A stretch of 64,000 bases of DNA, taken from Luteibacter mycovicinus (GTDB lineage Bacteria > Pseudomonadota > Gammaproteobacteria > Xanthomonadales > Rhodanobacteraceae). The notes below the pieces were generated by a model, which saw only the letters and a list, made by a program, of their open reading frames with translations, was not told where the DNA came from and did not search any database. Shown one piece after another: positions 1-8,092 of this stretch. How positions within the stretch are numbered: the stretch's first letter is position 1; every line of letters starts with the position of its first letter. The translations under genes were made by a program, and so were the position numbers. The DNA lies in assembly GCF_000745235.1 (NCBI RefSeq), contig NZ_JQNL01000001.1, positions 4,520,001-4,584,000 on the forward strand, written 5' to 3'.

Positions 1-443
1 AAGTCGGTCTTGTACGCCACCGGGTTGTTGTACAGCATGCACGGGAGGTCGGTCGCGGCGATCACGGCCTTCACGTGCGCGCTCATCTCCCGCCAGTCCG
101 TGGAGTAGACGTATGGCGGCAACACCATGAGGGCCGAACAACCGATGGCCCTGGCGTCTTGCGCCAGCCGTACGGCTTCGTCGGTGGAGAGCGAGGCAAT
201 ACCCGGAATGACGGGCGCGCGGCCGTCGAGCGCCTTGACCAGCGTCCGCAGGATGGCCGTCTTCTCGTCGTAGCTCAGCGTGGCGGCTTCGCCGAGCGAG
301 CCCAGCGGCACGATGCCCTTGCAGCCGGCGTCGATCATCTGCAGCGCATGTTTGGCGAGAAACTCGTGGTCGACCTGGCCATCGGCCTTGAATGGCGTGG
401 TGATGGCGGGAAGGACGCCGTGCCAGAAAGTTGCGTTGCTCAT
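1..443 (-). CDS. DapA-family lyase, probable 1-pyrroline-4-hydroxy-2-carboxylate deaminase (partial)
   Basis: Only the first ~147 residues lie in the window; the gene runs off the left edge. The N-terminus (WHGVLPAITTPF, then PLGSLGEAATLS and the YNNP segment) is that of the dihydrodipicolinate synthase/N-acetylneuraminate lyase TIM-barrel family. Its start overlaps the stop of the upstream dehydrogenase subunit (ATGA, 440-443), so it is the last visible gene of the hydroxyproline operon. In such operons the DapA-like member deaminates 1-pyrroline-4-hydroxy-2-carboxylate to 2,5-dioxopentanoate (alpha-ketoglutarate semialdehyde). That assignment rests on context; the Schiff-base lysine is outside the window. 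Confidence 0.85.
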   Translation of the reverse strand, partial: MSNATFWHGVLPAITTPFKADGQVDHEFLAKHALQMIDAGCKGIVPLGSLGEAATLSYDEKTAILRTLVKALDGRAPVIPGIASLSTDEAVRLAQDARAIGCSALMVLPPYVYSTDWREMSAHVKAVIAATDLPCMLYNNPVAYKTD

Positions 444-1738
444 GCTTGGATGCCTCTCGATGCAGGAAGGGAACTGGGAAAATCCGGCTCGCCCAGGGTG
501 GACAGGCGGGCAGGGAAAAAGGGCGGGCGCGCATCGGTGCGCGCACCCAGACCGAGCTCGGTCATGGCCGCGCCGCATACGCGGCCCTGGCAGGCGCCCA
601 TGCCGCAGCGCGTGGCGAGCTTGGCGCTACGAGGGTCCCCATGGGCGCGGACGGCACCGAAGGACACGTCTTCGCAGCGACATATCAGGGTGTCGTCGCG
701 GGCGAGCTCACGGACGCGCGGTGACAACCCGAAATGCTCGCGCAACAGGGTCGCGAAGGCCCGCGCGTGATCGCGTCGACGCAGGAGCGCATCGGGTATC
801 GCGACGCCGGCAGCGGCCAGCCCGGCGATCCGGCCTTCGAGACGCGCGCAGTCGCGGCCACCGATACCGCAGCTCTCGCCCGCGGCGAACGTATCGTCGA
901 GGCTGGTGCGCTGATGGGTATCGACATCGACCTGAGGATGAAGCGTGTCGGCGCGCGTCGCGCAGCCGATCTGGCGGGCGAGCGTCAGATCCGGGACGAG
1001 ACCGAAGCCGACCGCGAGTACGTCGCAGTCGACGCGTTGCACATGCCCGGCGCGCTCGATCAGTGCGGCCGACACGGCGTGCTCGCCGACGGCCTCGGTC
1101 ACGACGCTGCCGTGGCGGTAGTCGATACCGCGAAGCGAGACCTGCAAGGCGGCGGCCTGTGCGAGCTTCGCCGGCCAGCGCCAGAGGCTGCGGGCGAAGC
1201 GGTGAAGCTCACCGGTCGACGCCTGCTCATGAATGCCGGTGACGATGGCGCCGTGCTTTCGTGCCGTCGCCGCGGCGGCAAGAAGCAGCGGTCCGCTACC
1301 GGCGATAAGTACACGTCGTCCACGCAGGGCCCAGCCTTGCTTGACCAGGGCCTGCAAACCACCCGCCCCGACCACACCCGGCAGCGTCCAGCCCGGAAAA
1401 GGCATGAGTAATTCGCGTGCGCCCGTCGCGATGATCAGCGAGCGGTACGGCAGCAGGTAACCGCGTCGCGGATCCTGCAGCAGAAGATGGCTGGCTTCCG
1501 TGGCGATGACCTGCGTCTCGGCCAGCCAGGTCACACCGCGCGATGACAAGGCCTCACGGATGCTGCGATCGGCCATGGCGGGATAGCCGTGTCGTACGTC
1601 GTGACGCCATACCTGGCCGCCGGGCTTCGGCTGGCTGTCGATGAGCACGACGCGCCGCCCGTGTGTGGCTGCGGCGGCCGCCGCGGCAAGACCCGCGGGA
1701 CCCGCACCGACGATGGCGATGTCGAAGGTGTCGCTCAT
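440..1738 (-). CDS. D-hydroxyproline dehydrogenase alpha subunit-like, FAD/[2Fe-2S] oxidoreductase
   Basis: 432 residues. A Rossmann FAD-binding motif (GAGPAG, residues 11-16) opens the protein. The C-terminus carries a BFD-like [2Fe-2S] site: CRC, then ~30 residues later CGMGACQGRVC. This is the HcnB/alpha-subunit layout found in multi-subunit D-hydroxyproline and opine dehydrogenases. It should oxidise cis-4-hydroxy-D-proline to the pyrroline together with the two upstream subunits. The reading frame is open further upstream, but the ATG at 1738 is chosen because it overlaps the stop of the gamma subunit (ATGA) and begins exactly at the FAD motif. The preceding in-frame sequence is not protein-like. 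Confidence 0.88.
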   Translation of the reverse strand: MSDTFDIAIVGAGPAGLAAAAAAATHGRRVVLIDSQPKPGGQVWRHDVRHGYPAMADRSIREALSSRGVTWLAETQVIATEASHLLLQDPRRGYLLPYRSLIIATGARELLMPFPGWTLPGVVGAGGLQALVKQGWALRGRRVLIAGSGPLLLAAAATARKHGAIVTGIHEQASTGELHRFARSLWRWPAKLAQAAALQVSLRGIDYRHGSVVTEAVGEHAVSAALIERAGHVQRVDCDVLAVGFGLVPDLTLARQIGCATRADTLHPQVDVDTHQRTSLDDTFAAGESCGIGGRDCARLEGRIAGLAAAGVAIPDALLRRRDHARAFATLLREHFGLSPRVRELARDDTLICRCEDVSFGAVRAHGDPRSAKLATRCGMGACQGRVCGAAMTELGLGARTDARPPFFPARLSTLGEPDFPSSLPASRGIQA

Positions 1739-1980
1739 TCGCTGTCTACCGTCATGCCATCGCGGACCGTGACCTGGCAGGCGCGCTGTTGCGCGACGCC
1801 GTCGATACGCACCCGGCATTCGAAGCAGACACCCATGCCGCACAGGGCGGCACGTTGTTGACCGCTGACGGAGCGGCGGAACGGCAGGTCGAGGCTGAGC
1901 AGGGCGGCGGCGACCGTGATGCTGGCCGGTACGCGCCTGATGACGCCGTCCACGATGAGACGTGCTTCCCGCACCGTCAT
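1735..1980 (-). CDS. D-hydroxyproline dehydrogenase gamma subunit-like (2Fe-2S) protein
   Basis: 81 residues, a miniature plant-type ferredoxin domain. The cluster ligands are visible as Cys47, Cys52, Cys55 and Cys68 (C-x4-C-x2-C-x12-C), with the GMGVCFEC segment typical of HcnA/SoxA-type small subunits. It sits between the two FAD subunits with 4-nt overlaps on both sides (1735-1738 and 1977-1980), implying translational coupling and equal stoichiometry. It probably carries electrons between the FAD subunits and the respiratory chain. Function is inferred from this arrangement. Confidence 0.88.
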   Translation of the reverse strand: MTVREARLIVDGVIRRVPASITVAAALLSLDLPFRRSVSGQQRAALCGMGVCFECRVRIDGVAQQRACQVTVRDGMTVDSE

Positions 1981-3074
1981 GAAGCCACCCGCGCTGGATC
2001 GTAAGGCGCGGCGTCGATGGCCGTCGGTCGGCCGAGCAGCTGATCGATAAGCAAGCGTGCGCTGCCAAGCGACGTGGTGACGCCCAGCCCCTCATGACCG
2101 GCCGCGACCCAGGTGTCGGCCATGCCAGGTACGCGGCCCAGGTACGGTAAGCCGTCGGTACTGACGGGGCGGAAGCCCGTCCACACGCGCAACGCATCGA
2201 GCTCTCGCAACCATGGAAGGAACCGGAAGCTTCGCTGCAGCATCATCCGGACCATATCCATCGAGACGTCCGCATCCGCCGCGTCGTATTCGCGGGAGGA
2301 GCCGATGAGGATCTGCCCGGTCGGGCGCGGCTGCACGTTGAACGCGACGCTTGCCGCATCGGCACCGTGAGCGCTGTCCGCATAGCCGAGTTCAAGCAAC
2401 TGGTGATTGACTCGCTGCCCGTAGCGTTCGGTAATCACCAGGTGACCTTTCCGCGCGCGGATCGGCAGTCGTGGCAGCAGTCGCGGCAAGGCGCATCCGG
2501 TGGCGACGAGTACCGGACCGTGCAGCTTGCCGCCGTCCTGCAGTACGACACCACCCGGTTGCAGCCGGAACGCGTATTGCCGGTGCAGCGTGGCCCCACG
2601 TTCGAGCGCGAGGTCGACCAGATGCCGCGCGACGGCCGGTGGATAGACCACCGCTTCCCGCGGAATCAGCAGCCCGCCGCGCAGGCCGGCGGCGAGCATC
2701 GGCTCGAGTTCGTACAGACCGGCGGCGTCCACGGCTTCGGCGACGACGCCCGCGTCGGTCAGACGTGCCAGCTTGTCGGGAATGCGTGCCAGTTCATCGT
2801 CGTTACTGGCCACCCACAATGTGCCGCAGCGGCTGAACTCCGCGGCGGGCAGTTCGGCGAAGGCTTCCCACAGACCGAGCGAATATCGCGACAGTGCGAA
2901 TTCCGCCGGGTCGTCGTCCATGGCCACCAGGTGACCCATGGCGGCCGCGGTGGCGCCGCCCCCGACGGTGGCGGGCTCGACGATAGCGACCTTGAGGCCC
3001 TCGGCGGTGGCCTGCTCGGCGCAGGCGGCGCCGACGATGCCGGCACCGATGACTATCAGATCGTACGTGCTCAC
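1977..3074 (-). CDS. D-hydroxyproline dehydrogenase beta subunit-like, DAO-family FAD oxidoreductase
   Basis: 365 residues from a GTG start whose first four bases overlap the epimerase stop (GTGA, 3071-3074). The dinucleotide motif GAGIVG (residues 10-15) and the C-terminal [10 protein letters not shown] segment mark a D-amino-acid oxidase/glycine oxidase-family subunit. This is expected to be the substrate-oxidising subunit for cis-4-hydroxy-D-proline made by the epimerase. The same frame stays open ~200 nt further upstream inside the epimerase gene, but that extension is a shadow. Confidence 0.88.
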   Translation of the reverse strand: MSTYDLIVIGAGIVGAACAEQATAEGLKVAIVEPATVGGGATAAAMGHLVAMDDDPAEFALSRYSLGLWEAFAELPAAEFSRCGTLWVASNDDELARIPDKLARLTDAGVVAEAVDAAGLYELEPMLAAGLRGGLLIPREAVVYPPAVARHLVDLALERGATLHRQYAFRLQPGGVVLQDGGKLHGPVLVATGCALPRLLPRLPIRARKGHLVITERYGQRVNHQLLELGYADSAHGADAASVAFNVQPRPTGQILIGSSREYDAADADVSMDMVRMMLQRSFRFLPWLRELDALRVWTGFRPVSTDGLPYLGRVPGMADTWVAAGHEGLGVTTSLGSARLLIDQLLGRPTAIDAAPYDPARVAS

Positions 3075-4021
3075 GCGGTGCCGATGCCCCAGGCCAGCGG
3101 GTCGGCCTCGTCGATCAGGATCGTGCCCTGCATGGTCACGTGCGCGCTGCCCGTGATACGCGGAAGAACGCCGCGCTCGCCGTGCTTGTAAGTCGCCTCG
3201 AACAGGCTGCCGAGGATGCCGGCCTGGCGCCACACCTGAGCCGGATCGAGCTTGCCATCGGCGGCCAGGCACGCGACCTTGGCGCTGGTGCCTGTGCCGC
3301 AGGGCGAACGGTCGTAGGCCATGCCGGGGCAGAGGACGAAGTTGCGTCCGTCGCCGCCGCTCTCCTCGTCCGGCCCGTTCAGCTCGATATGGTCGATTTC
3401 TTCGTCGTTCGCGCCGGTGATGCCGTCGCGTTCCAGACCGGCGCGGATCGCTTCCGTGTACGCGGTCAGCGCCCGCTGGTTGGCCAGCGTGAGGGGCAGG
3501 GGAGACTGGCTCGTGATGAAAAACCAGTTGCCGCCCCAGGCGACATCGCCCGTGACCGGGCCATGGCCTTCGACGTCCACCGATACGTTACGGCGATACC
3601 GGTAGCTCTCGACGTTGTCGATCGACACGCGTCCGTCGTCCAGCAGCTCGATACCGACGATGCCGACCGGCGTCTCGAGACGATGCCGGCCGGGGGCGAT
3701 GCGGCCGAGATGCTGCAGTGTGCGTATGAGGCCGATGGTGCCGTGGCCGCACATGCCGAGGTAGCCGACGTTGTTGAAAAAGATCACCGCTGCGCACGAC
3801 GACGGGTCGGTCGGTTCCAGCAGCAGCGCGCCTACCATCGTGTCCGAGCCGCGCGGCTCGCACGCGATCGCCTGCCGCCAGGCGTCGTACCGTTCGCGCA
3901 TGAGCTGACGGCGACCGGCCAGTGGGCCGTCACCCAGATTGGGAAAGCCGGAGAGGACGACCCGGGTAGGTTCGCCGCCAGTGTGTGAGTCGATGAATTC
4001 GATGTGATGCATGGCCTCCAT
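3071..4021 (-). CDS. 4-hydroxyproline 2-epimerase (proline racemase family)
   Basis: About 316 residues. Converts trans-4-hydroxy-L-proline to cis-4-hydroxy-D-proline without a cofactor. The two catalytic cysteines of the family are present: Cys91 in MCGHGTIG and Cys241 in SPCGTGTSA. The N-terminal [13 protein letters not shown] signature is intact. Two cysteines identify a racemase/epimerase rather than the Cys/Thr dehydratase branch. The start is uncertain among GTG 4027, ATG 4021 and ATG 4012; none has a well-spaced ribosome-binding site. It is the first gene of the catabolic operon and diverges from the AraC regulator. Confidence 0.9.
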   Translation of the reverse strand: MEAMHHIEFIDSHTGGEPTRVVLSGFPNLGDGPLAGRRQLMRERYDAWRQAIACEPRGSDTMVGALLLEPTDPSSCAAVIFFNNVGYLGMCGHGTIGLIRTLQHLGRIAPGRHRLETPVGIVGIELLDDGRVSIDNVESYRYRRNVSVDVEGHGPVTGDVAWGGNWFFITSQSPLPLTLANQRALTAYTEAIRAGLERDGITGANDEEIDHIELNGPDEESGGDGRNFVLCPGMAYDRSPCGTGTSAKVACLAADGKLDPAQVWRQAGILGSLFEATYKHGERGVLPRITGSAHVTMQGTILIDEADPLAWGIGTA

Positions 4022-4226
4022 GCTCACCGGGGCGGCCTGTCTGCGTATAGAAAGCTTTACCGATGACGGATGCGGAATTTGGCATAACGTCCGATCCGCC
4101 GCCAGCGACGGGGTGGAAACGCTGCGAGGCTTGCAATTCCCGGTTCTATCGGCTTTATGATGCGTTGCGGCATCTTTTCATTGCCGCGACAGGTCGCCGT
4201 TGCCGCCCCGGAGGAGCCCCAGGCCC
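4022..4226. promoter_or_regulatory. Divergent intergenic region between hydroxyproline operon and its regulator
   Basis: About 200 nt separate the epimerase start from the regulator start. It must hold both promoters. A TTGCAA (about 4132) followed by TATGAT about 19 nt later is a possible promoter for the regulator, and TATACG on the minus strand (near 4044) a possible -10 for the operon. No clear repeated operator was seen, so the regulator's site cannot be named. Confidence 0.4.
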
Positions 4227-4949
4227 ATGAAGATTTCCGCCGATGAGCTCGAACCGCTTTTCGACGCGTTGCCCGACGTCGTGTTCTTCGTCAAAGACAC
4301 CGAAGGGCGGTACACGCATGCCAATCTGACCCTCGTGAGACGTCTGGGGCTGAAGCGTCGTGGCGACATCATCGGCCGGGGAGTCACGGAATTGTTTCCG
4401 GCGATGATGGGCGGGTCGTATGCGGCTCAGGACCGGCGCGTGCTGGCGGGCGAAGTCATCGAGAACCAGCTGGAGGTGCACATCTTCAGCAACCGCGCGC
4501 CGGGGTGGTGTCTCACCTGTAAGCGCCCGCTGGTGTCGTCGCGTGGCGACATCCGCGGGGTGATCGGCATCTCACGCGATCTCGGTCTGCCGGACGGCAA
4601 GCATCCTACTTACGAACGGTTGCGACGCGTTCTTGCGTACATGCAGGAGCACCACGGCGAGGGGGTGCGCATCCCCACCCTGGCTGAGCTGGCAGGGTTG
4701 TCGGTCGCGCAGCTCGAGCGGCACTTCCGCCGCGTCTTCCAGCTGACACCGCAGCAGGTGCTGACCAAGCTGCGTATCGAAGCGGCCATGCGTCTCCTTG
4801 GCGGTGACGATAACGTGGCGTCGATCGGCATGGCCTGCGGCTTCGTCGATCAGAGCGCGTTTGCGCGCCAGTTCAAGGCGACTGTCGGTATGACGCCAAG
4901 CGACTACCGTGCGATGCAGGCGGCCGTGGGAAGCGCAACGCAACGTTGA
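4227..4949 (+). CDS. PAS domain AraC-family transcriptional regulator
   Basis: 240 residues. Residues ~8-120 form a PAS-like sensor (LPDVVFFVKDTEGRYTHAN, then GVIGISRDL), and residues ~135-235 are the double helix-turn-helix of AraC/XylS proteins (LAELAGLSVAQLERHFRRVF and GFVDQSAFARQFK). The ATG at 4227 follows a GGAGGAG element; an open extension to 4200 is not needed. Its position divergent to the epimerase suggests that it activates the hydroxyproline operon, with the PAS domain perhaps sensing a pathway compound. That role is inferred from context. Confidence 0.87.
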   Translation: MKISADELEPLFDALPDVVFFVKDTEGRYTHANLTLVRRLGLKRRGDIIGRGVTELFPAMMGGSYAAQDRRVLAGEVIENQLEVHIFSNRAPGWCLTCKRPLVSSRGDIRGVIGISRDLGLPDGKHPTYERLRRVLAYMQEHHGEGVRIPTLAELAGLSVAQLERHFRRVFQLTPQQVLTKLRIEAAMRLLGGDDNVASIGMACGFVDQSAFARQFKATVGMTPSDYRAMQAAVGSATQR

Positions 4950-4985
4950 CGTGGGCATGGGCGCGCGTTTCCCCGTCGATACGCG

Positions 4986-5333
4986 TCATGGCGTCGACGT
5001 GGGGGTGGCGTCGGGGTGCGCATCCAGCCAGTCCAGTACGAAGGCCTCGAGCGTGACGCGCGGTGGCGGAAGGAGCTCCGCCTCACGCGTGAACTCCATC
5101 GCAGCCTTCAGGAAGGCCTGCTTCGCTCGCGCCGTCGCCTGCCGGGCCGCCGCCTGCCTTTGCCGCAGCTGGACGATGTGAGCCGAGGGCTGTCCCGGCC
5201 TGGCGAACTTCTGGTACCGCCGCAGTTCGTCGGCGGCCAGGGCGGTGTCACCGGCCGACTGAATCATGGCGGCGCGCGCCTCCACCAGCCGGGGCAGCCA
5301 GAGGCTGTTCTCAAAGGGCCTCGGTGCGGTCAT
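4986..5333 (-). CDS. Hypothetical protein, 115 aa
   Basis: Unrecognised soluble protein rich in Ala, Arg and Gln, with a likely helical central part (residues ~45-75, rich in Q/A/R). No signal peptide, membrane segment or known motif. The start ATG overlaps the stop of the PAP2 phosphatase gene (ATGA, 5330-5333), so the two are translationally coupled. The same frame is open upstream to 5438, but that part overlaps the phosphatase and is not chosen. Confidence 0.65.
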   Translation of the reverse strand: MTAPRPFENSLWLPRLVEARAAMIQSAGDTALAADELRRYQKFARPGQPSAHIVQLRQRQAAARQATARAKQAFLKAAMEFTREAELLPPPRVTLEAFVLDWLDAHPDATPTSTP

Positions 5334-5971
5334 GGAGAGTCCAGGCGAATACGGCGGGTGAAAACGTCGCTGTGGCCGCTGAGCCAGAGCGCGACGTCCT
5401 TGAGGACATGTTGAGAGGGAAACACGCGGCCATAGCACAGTACGAAGATGGCCACCGCGCCCAACGCGAGGATGAGGATGCGCCGCCGTGCGTCGGAGCG
5501 CGACTCGTGGAGGGTCGGTTCAACGCCGCGTACGAACCAGGCCATGACGGCGGTTCCCAGCAGCGCGCCCAGCCAGACTTCCGAGGGACTGTGCACCTTC
5601 AGTACCAGTCGCGAGACGGCCACGCCTGCCCCGATCAGGCAACCCGCGGCGATCGCTGTGCGTCGTATGCGGACGTTGCCGTCCCGCGCGAGCAGGGCGC
5701 CCAGCGAGGGCCATACCAGTATCGCCAGCGTCGTATGACCGCTGAAGCCGGTGTAGTTGAGTCCGGGCGGTCCGATACCCCAGGCCATGAACAGCAGCTT
5801 GGAGAGGCAGACGATGCCGCCCGCCGTCGCGACGGCGAAGCCCCAGCGCCGGACATCCCGCCACTGGGGTGCCGGCACCAGCAGGCAGATACCGGTCCAT
5901 GCAATCAGGGGAAGCAGTAGTGCGCTGTCGCCGAAACTGGTGATGGCTTGCCACAGGGTCATGCCATGCAC
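5330..5971 (-). CDS. PAP2-family membrane phosphatase
   Basis: 213 residues with about five or six hydrophobic segments. The phosphatidic acid phosphatase type 2 core is visible as GFSGHT (motif 2, active-site His) and SRLVLKVHSPSEV (motif 3 with catalytic Arg and His). The first motif (KXXXXXXRP) is degenerate or absent. Such enzymes dephosphorylate lipid phosphates, including undecaprenyl pyrophosphate, and the nearby polysaccharide genes make lipid-carrier recycling plausible. The first Met (5971) is used; Met at 5962 is an alternative. Confidence 0.8.
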   Translation of the reverse strand: MHGMTLWQAITSFGDSALLLPLIAWTGICLLVPAPQWRDVRRWGFAVATAGGIVCLSKLLFMAWGIGPPGLNYTGFSGHTTLAILVWPSLGALLARDGNVRIRRTAIAAGCLIGAGVAVSRLVLKVHSPSEVWLGALLGTAVMAWFVRGVEPTLHESRSDARRRILILALGAVAIFVLCYGRVFPSQHVLKDVALWLSGHSDVFTRRIRLDSP

Positions 5972-6042
5972 TCGTGTGTCGCTATCATGTCGGTTGCGCT
6001 CATCGCTTATGTCTGTCTACGACCCGGAGTATCGCAGCACCT

Positions 6043-6480
6043 ATGTTCGAACGGATACTGATTGTCTGTGTCGGCAACATCTGCCGCAGTCCCACCGCGG
6101 AATACCTGCTACGGCATCGCCTCGGTGGCGATCATCGCGCCCAGGTGAGCAGCGCCGGCCTCGGCGCACTCGTTGGCCACGCGATGGATGCGACCTCGCT
6201 GGAGCTGTTGCGTGAACACGGTGTGGATGGCGCGGCTCACCGCGCCCGGCAGGCCGATAACGCACTGCTGCGCCAATCCGATCTGATCCTTGCCATGGAG
6301 AAGCGACACATCGCGGAAATCGGTCGGATGGCGCCTGAGGTAAGCGGGAAGGTCTTTCTGCTGGATCGCTGGGGCGCGGGAGCCGACATTCCCGACCCCT
6401 ACCGCCAACAACGCCCGGCCTTCGAACATGTATACAAACTGATCGATGGTGCCGTCAGCGGATGGTTGAAGTACTTATAG
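6043..6480 (+). CDS. Low-molecular-weight protein-tyrosine phosphatase (Wzb/EpsP type)
   Basis: 145 residues. The P-loop C-x5-R-S is present (Cys9 to Arg15, VCVGNICRSPT) and the general-acid aspartate lies in DPYRQ (Asp118). These phosphatases dephosphorylate the tyrosine cluster of Wzc-type co-polymerase kinases. The likely substrate is the kinase encoded at 26384-28573, which ends with a Tyr-rich tail. The ATG at 6043 starts exactly at the conserved N-terminus; the longer open frame from 5974 is rejected. It sits just upstream of the yjb-like operon, separated by ~145 nt. Confidence 0.92.
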   Translation: MFERILIVCVGNICRSPTAEYLLRHRLGGDHRAQVSSAGLGALVGHAMDATSLELLREHGVDGAAHRARQADNALLRQSDLILAMEKRHIAEIGRMAPEVSGKVFLLDRWGAGADIPDPYRQQRPAFEHVYKLIDGAVSGWLKYL

Positions 6481-6626
6481 GCGCGCGTCGTGACGTCAGT
6501 CAGTTTTCAGTCCGCATCGGTCATGTAGTGTTCGTAGGGTAGATCCACTGTCAGTGTTGTCCTCGCATCGCCCCGTTTGCCACGACGCCGGGGCTCGACA
6601 TTTACTTAACGGACCCATCACTGATT

Positions 6627-7313
6627 TTGGCTTGGCCTGAGACACAACGCGCCCGCGTCGCGCTAAGTTTTCTGTTCCCCGCTGGGTTCGCACTGGTGCT
6701 GGCGTTGCTCGCCGGTTGCTCGACGGTGTCGCTTGGCAGTGTCGAGAGTGTGCGTCTCGCGTTTCAGGGAGACAAAGTGGATGCCACCCCCGAGTCGGTG
6801 GCGGCCTCGCCGTATTTTCAGTTGCAAGCGAATTCTCCCGCCGGCCAGGCGATTCTGATCCTGGCGAAGACGGAGCAGGGCGAGCTCGGCTGGTACGGCG
6901 GCAACCACGATATCGTCTTCACGCGAGACGGCGTGATCGCCCGTACCGTCGGCCTTCCCCAGAACCTGGACGCATCGGCCTTCCCGGGCGAAAACCCCTT
7001 TCATCAGGGCCTGCAGCGGCTCAGCGGGCCAGTCAGCTATACCCGTCGGATGGACTGGTCGCCGGATTACCGGTATGGCGTCATCCTTCGGGCGCAGCTC
7101 GAGCCGAAAGGGCTGGAAGACGTCGAAATCCTGGGCAAGGTGCATCGTCTGAGACGTGTGGACGAGTCGCTGACCGCGCAGGGCGTGCACTTCGACAATC
7201 GCTACTGGGTCGACCCGGCGGACGGTTTCATCTGGAAGAGCCGCCAGTACGTGGCCCCGGATTACCCGCTGGAGCTGATCCAGCTGCGACCGTATCGCGA
7301 GCCCGCCGCGTGA
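6627..7313 (+). CDS. yjbF: YjbF/GfcB-family outer-membrane lipoprotein
   Basis: 228 residues. A signal peptide ends in a lipobox (LLAGC, Cys31), giving a periplasmic lipoprotein. Features of the YjbF family include the WYGGNHDIVFTRDGVI segment and the C-terminal region describing substitution on a beta-rich core. It forms a tight operon with YjbG- and YjbH-like genes (4-nt overlaps), the module that in enterobacteria supports exopolysaccharide and group 4 capsule secretion. The start is a TTG at 6627; no ATG or GTG precedes the signal sequence and the ribosome-binding site is weak. Confidence 0.85.
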   Translation: MAWPETQRARVALSFLFPAGFALVLALLAGCSTVSLGSVESVRLAFQGDKVDATPESVAASPYFQLQANSPAGQAILILAKTEQGELGWYGGNHDIVFTRDGVIARTVGLPQNLDASAFPGENPFHQGLQRLSGPVSYTRRMDWSPDYRYGVILRAQLEPKGLEDVEILGKVHRLRRVDESLTAQGVHFDNRYWVDPADGFIWKSRQYVAPDYPLELIQLRPYREPAA

Positions 7314-8092
7314 GGGGCATCGCGCTGTTTTCGCTGCTCGTGGCCATGGCCGGGCCGTCGTTCGCGCAGACCGGTGTGACCGTGACCGTCGACGGCGCCG
7401 TGGCCCGACCGGGTTCGGACGTCTATCCGGCTGGAGCCCGCCTGTCGGCCCCGGCACTGGCGGCAGGCGTCTCTCCGGATGCCTATCTGCTCGGCGCCGC
7501 GTGGCTTCAGCCCGCCCTGCAGCGGGATCAGCTGCGCCTGCGCGCGGGTCTGGAGTATGAACTGGGTGCCATCCGTCGTCAGGCCATGGCGAAGGGGCAG
7601 GAGGATCTGTCGATCGGCGCGGCCGCTTTCCAGCGCTGGTTCGCCCGGTTGCCGGTGACGGGTCGCCGGACCCTGTCCGCTCTGGATCCGTTCCGCCTCG
7701 AGGTCACGCCGGCCGACAACTGGCCGGTGCATGACGGCGATCGCCTTTTCTACCCGACGCGTCCGCGGGACATCCGCGTGGTCGGCGCGGTGAATGAAAC
7801 CTGCCGCTTGCCCCAGGTCGGCTTCCGTGACGCCCGCGACTACCTGAAGGATTGTCCCGTTTCAAAAGCTGCCGATCCCAATATGATTTTCGTCGTGCAG
7901 CCCGACGGCGCGGTATTCCAGCAGAACATCGCCTTGTGGAATCGCGATGCGCCAAGGGTACTGGCGCCGGGGGCCTGGATCTACGTGCCGTTCGATAACA
8001 AGGCCATCGCCGGCGCCGCCGACGATGACTTCAACCATGACATTGCCGCGTTTCTCGCCACGCAGTTGTTGAACGACGAGGGCGCGCGCTAA
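7310..8092 (+). CDS. yjbG: YjbG/GfcC-family periplasmic capsule biosynthesis protein
   Basis: 260 residues from a GTG overlapping the yjbF stop (GTGA). A cleavable signal peptide (ending SFAQ) is followed by a SLBB-like beta-grasp start (VTVDGAVARPG) and the typical helical insert. The C-terminal half has PADNWPVHDGDRLFYPTRP and an IYVPFD ending. In E. coli GfcC is a soluble periplasmic protein resembling Wza domains. The next gene starts in the stop codon (TAATG, 8090-8094). The longer open frame reaching back to 6716 is a shadow inside yjbF. Confidence 0.85.
   Translation: MRGIALFSLLVAMAGPSFAQTGVTVTVDGAVARPGSDVYPAGARLSAPALAAGVSPDAYLLGAAWLQPALQRDQLRLRAGLEYELGAIRRQAMAKGQEDLSIGAAAFQRWFARLPVTGRRTLSALDPFRLEVTPADNWPVHDGDRLFYPTRPRDIRVVGAVNETCRLPQVGFRDARDYLKDCPVSKAADPNMIFVVQPDGAVFQQNIALWNRDAPRVLAPGAWIYVPFDNKAIAGAADDDFNHDIAAFLATQLLNDEGAR

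Noticed and set aside
75..1411. Long plus-strand frames over the hydroxyproline operon
   Set aside because: They are antisense shadows of GC-rich genes: Arg/Gly-rich translations without motifs, whereas the minus strand encodes complete enzymes with overlapping starts and stops.
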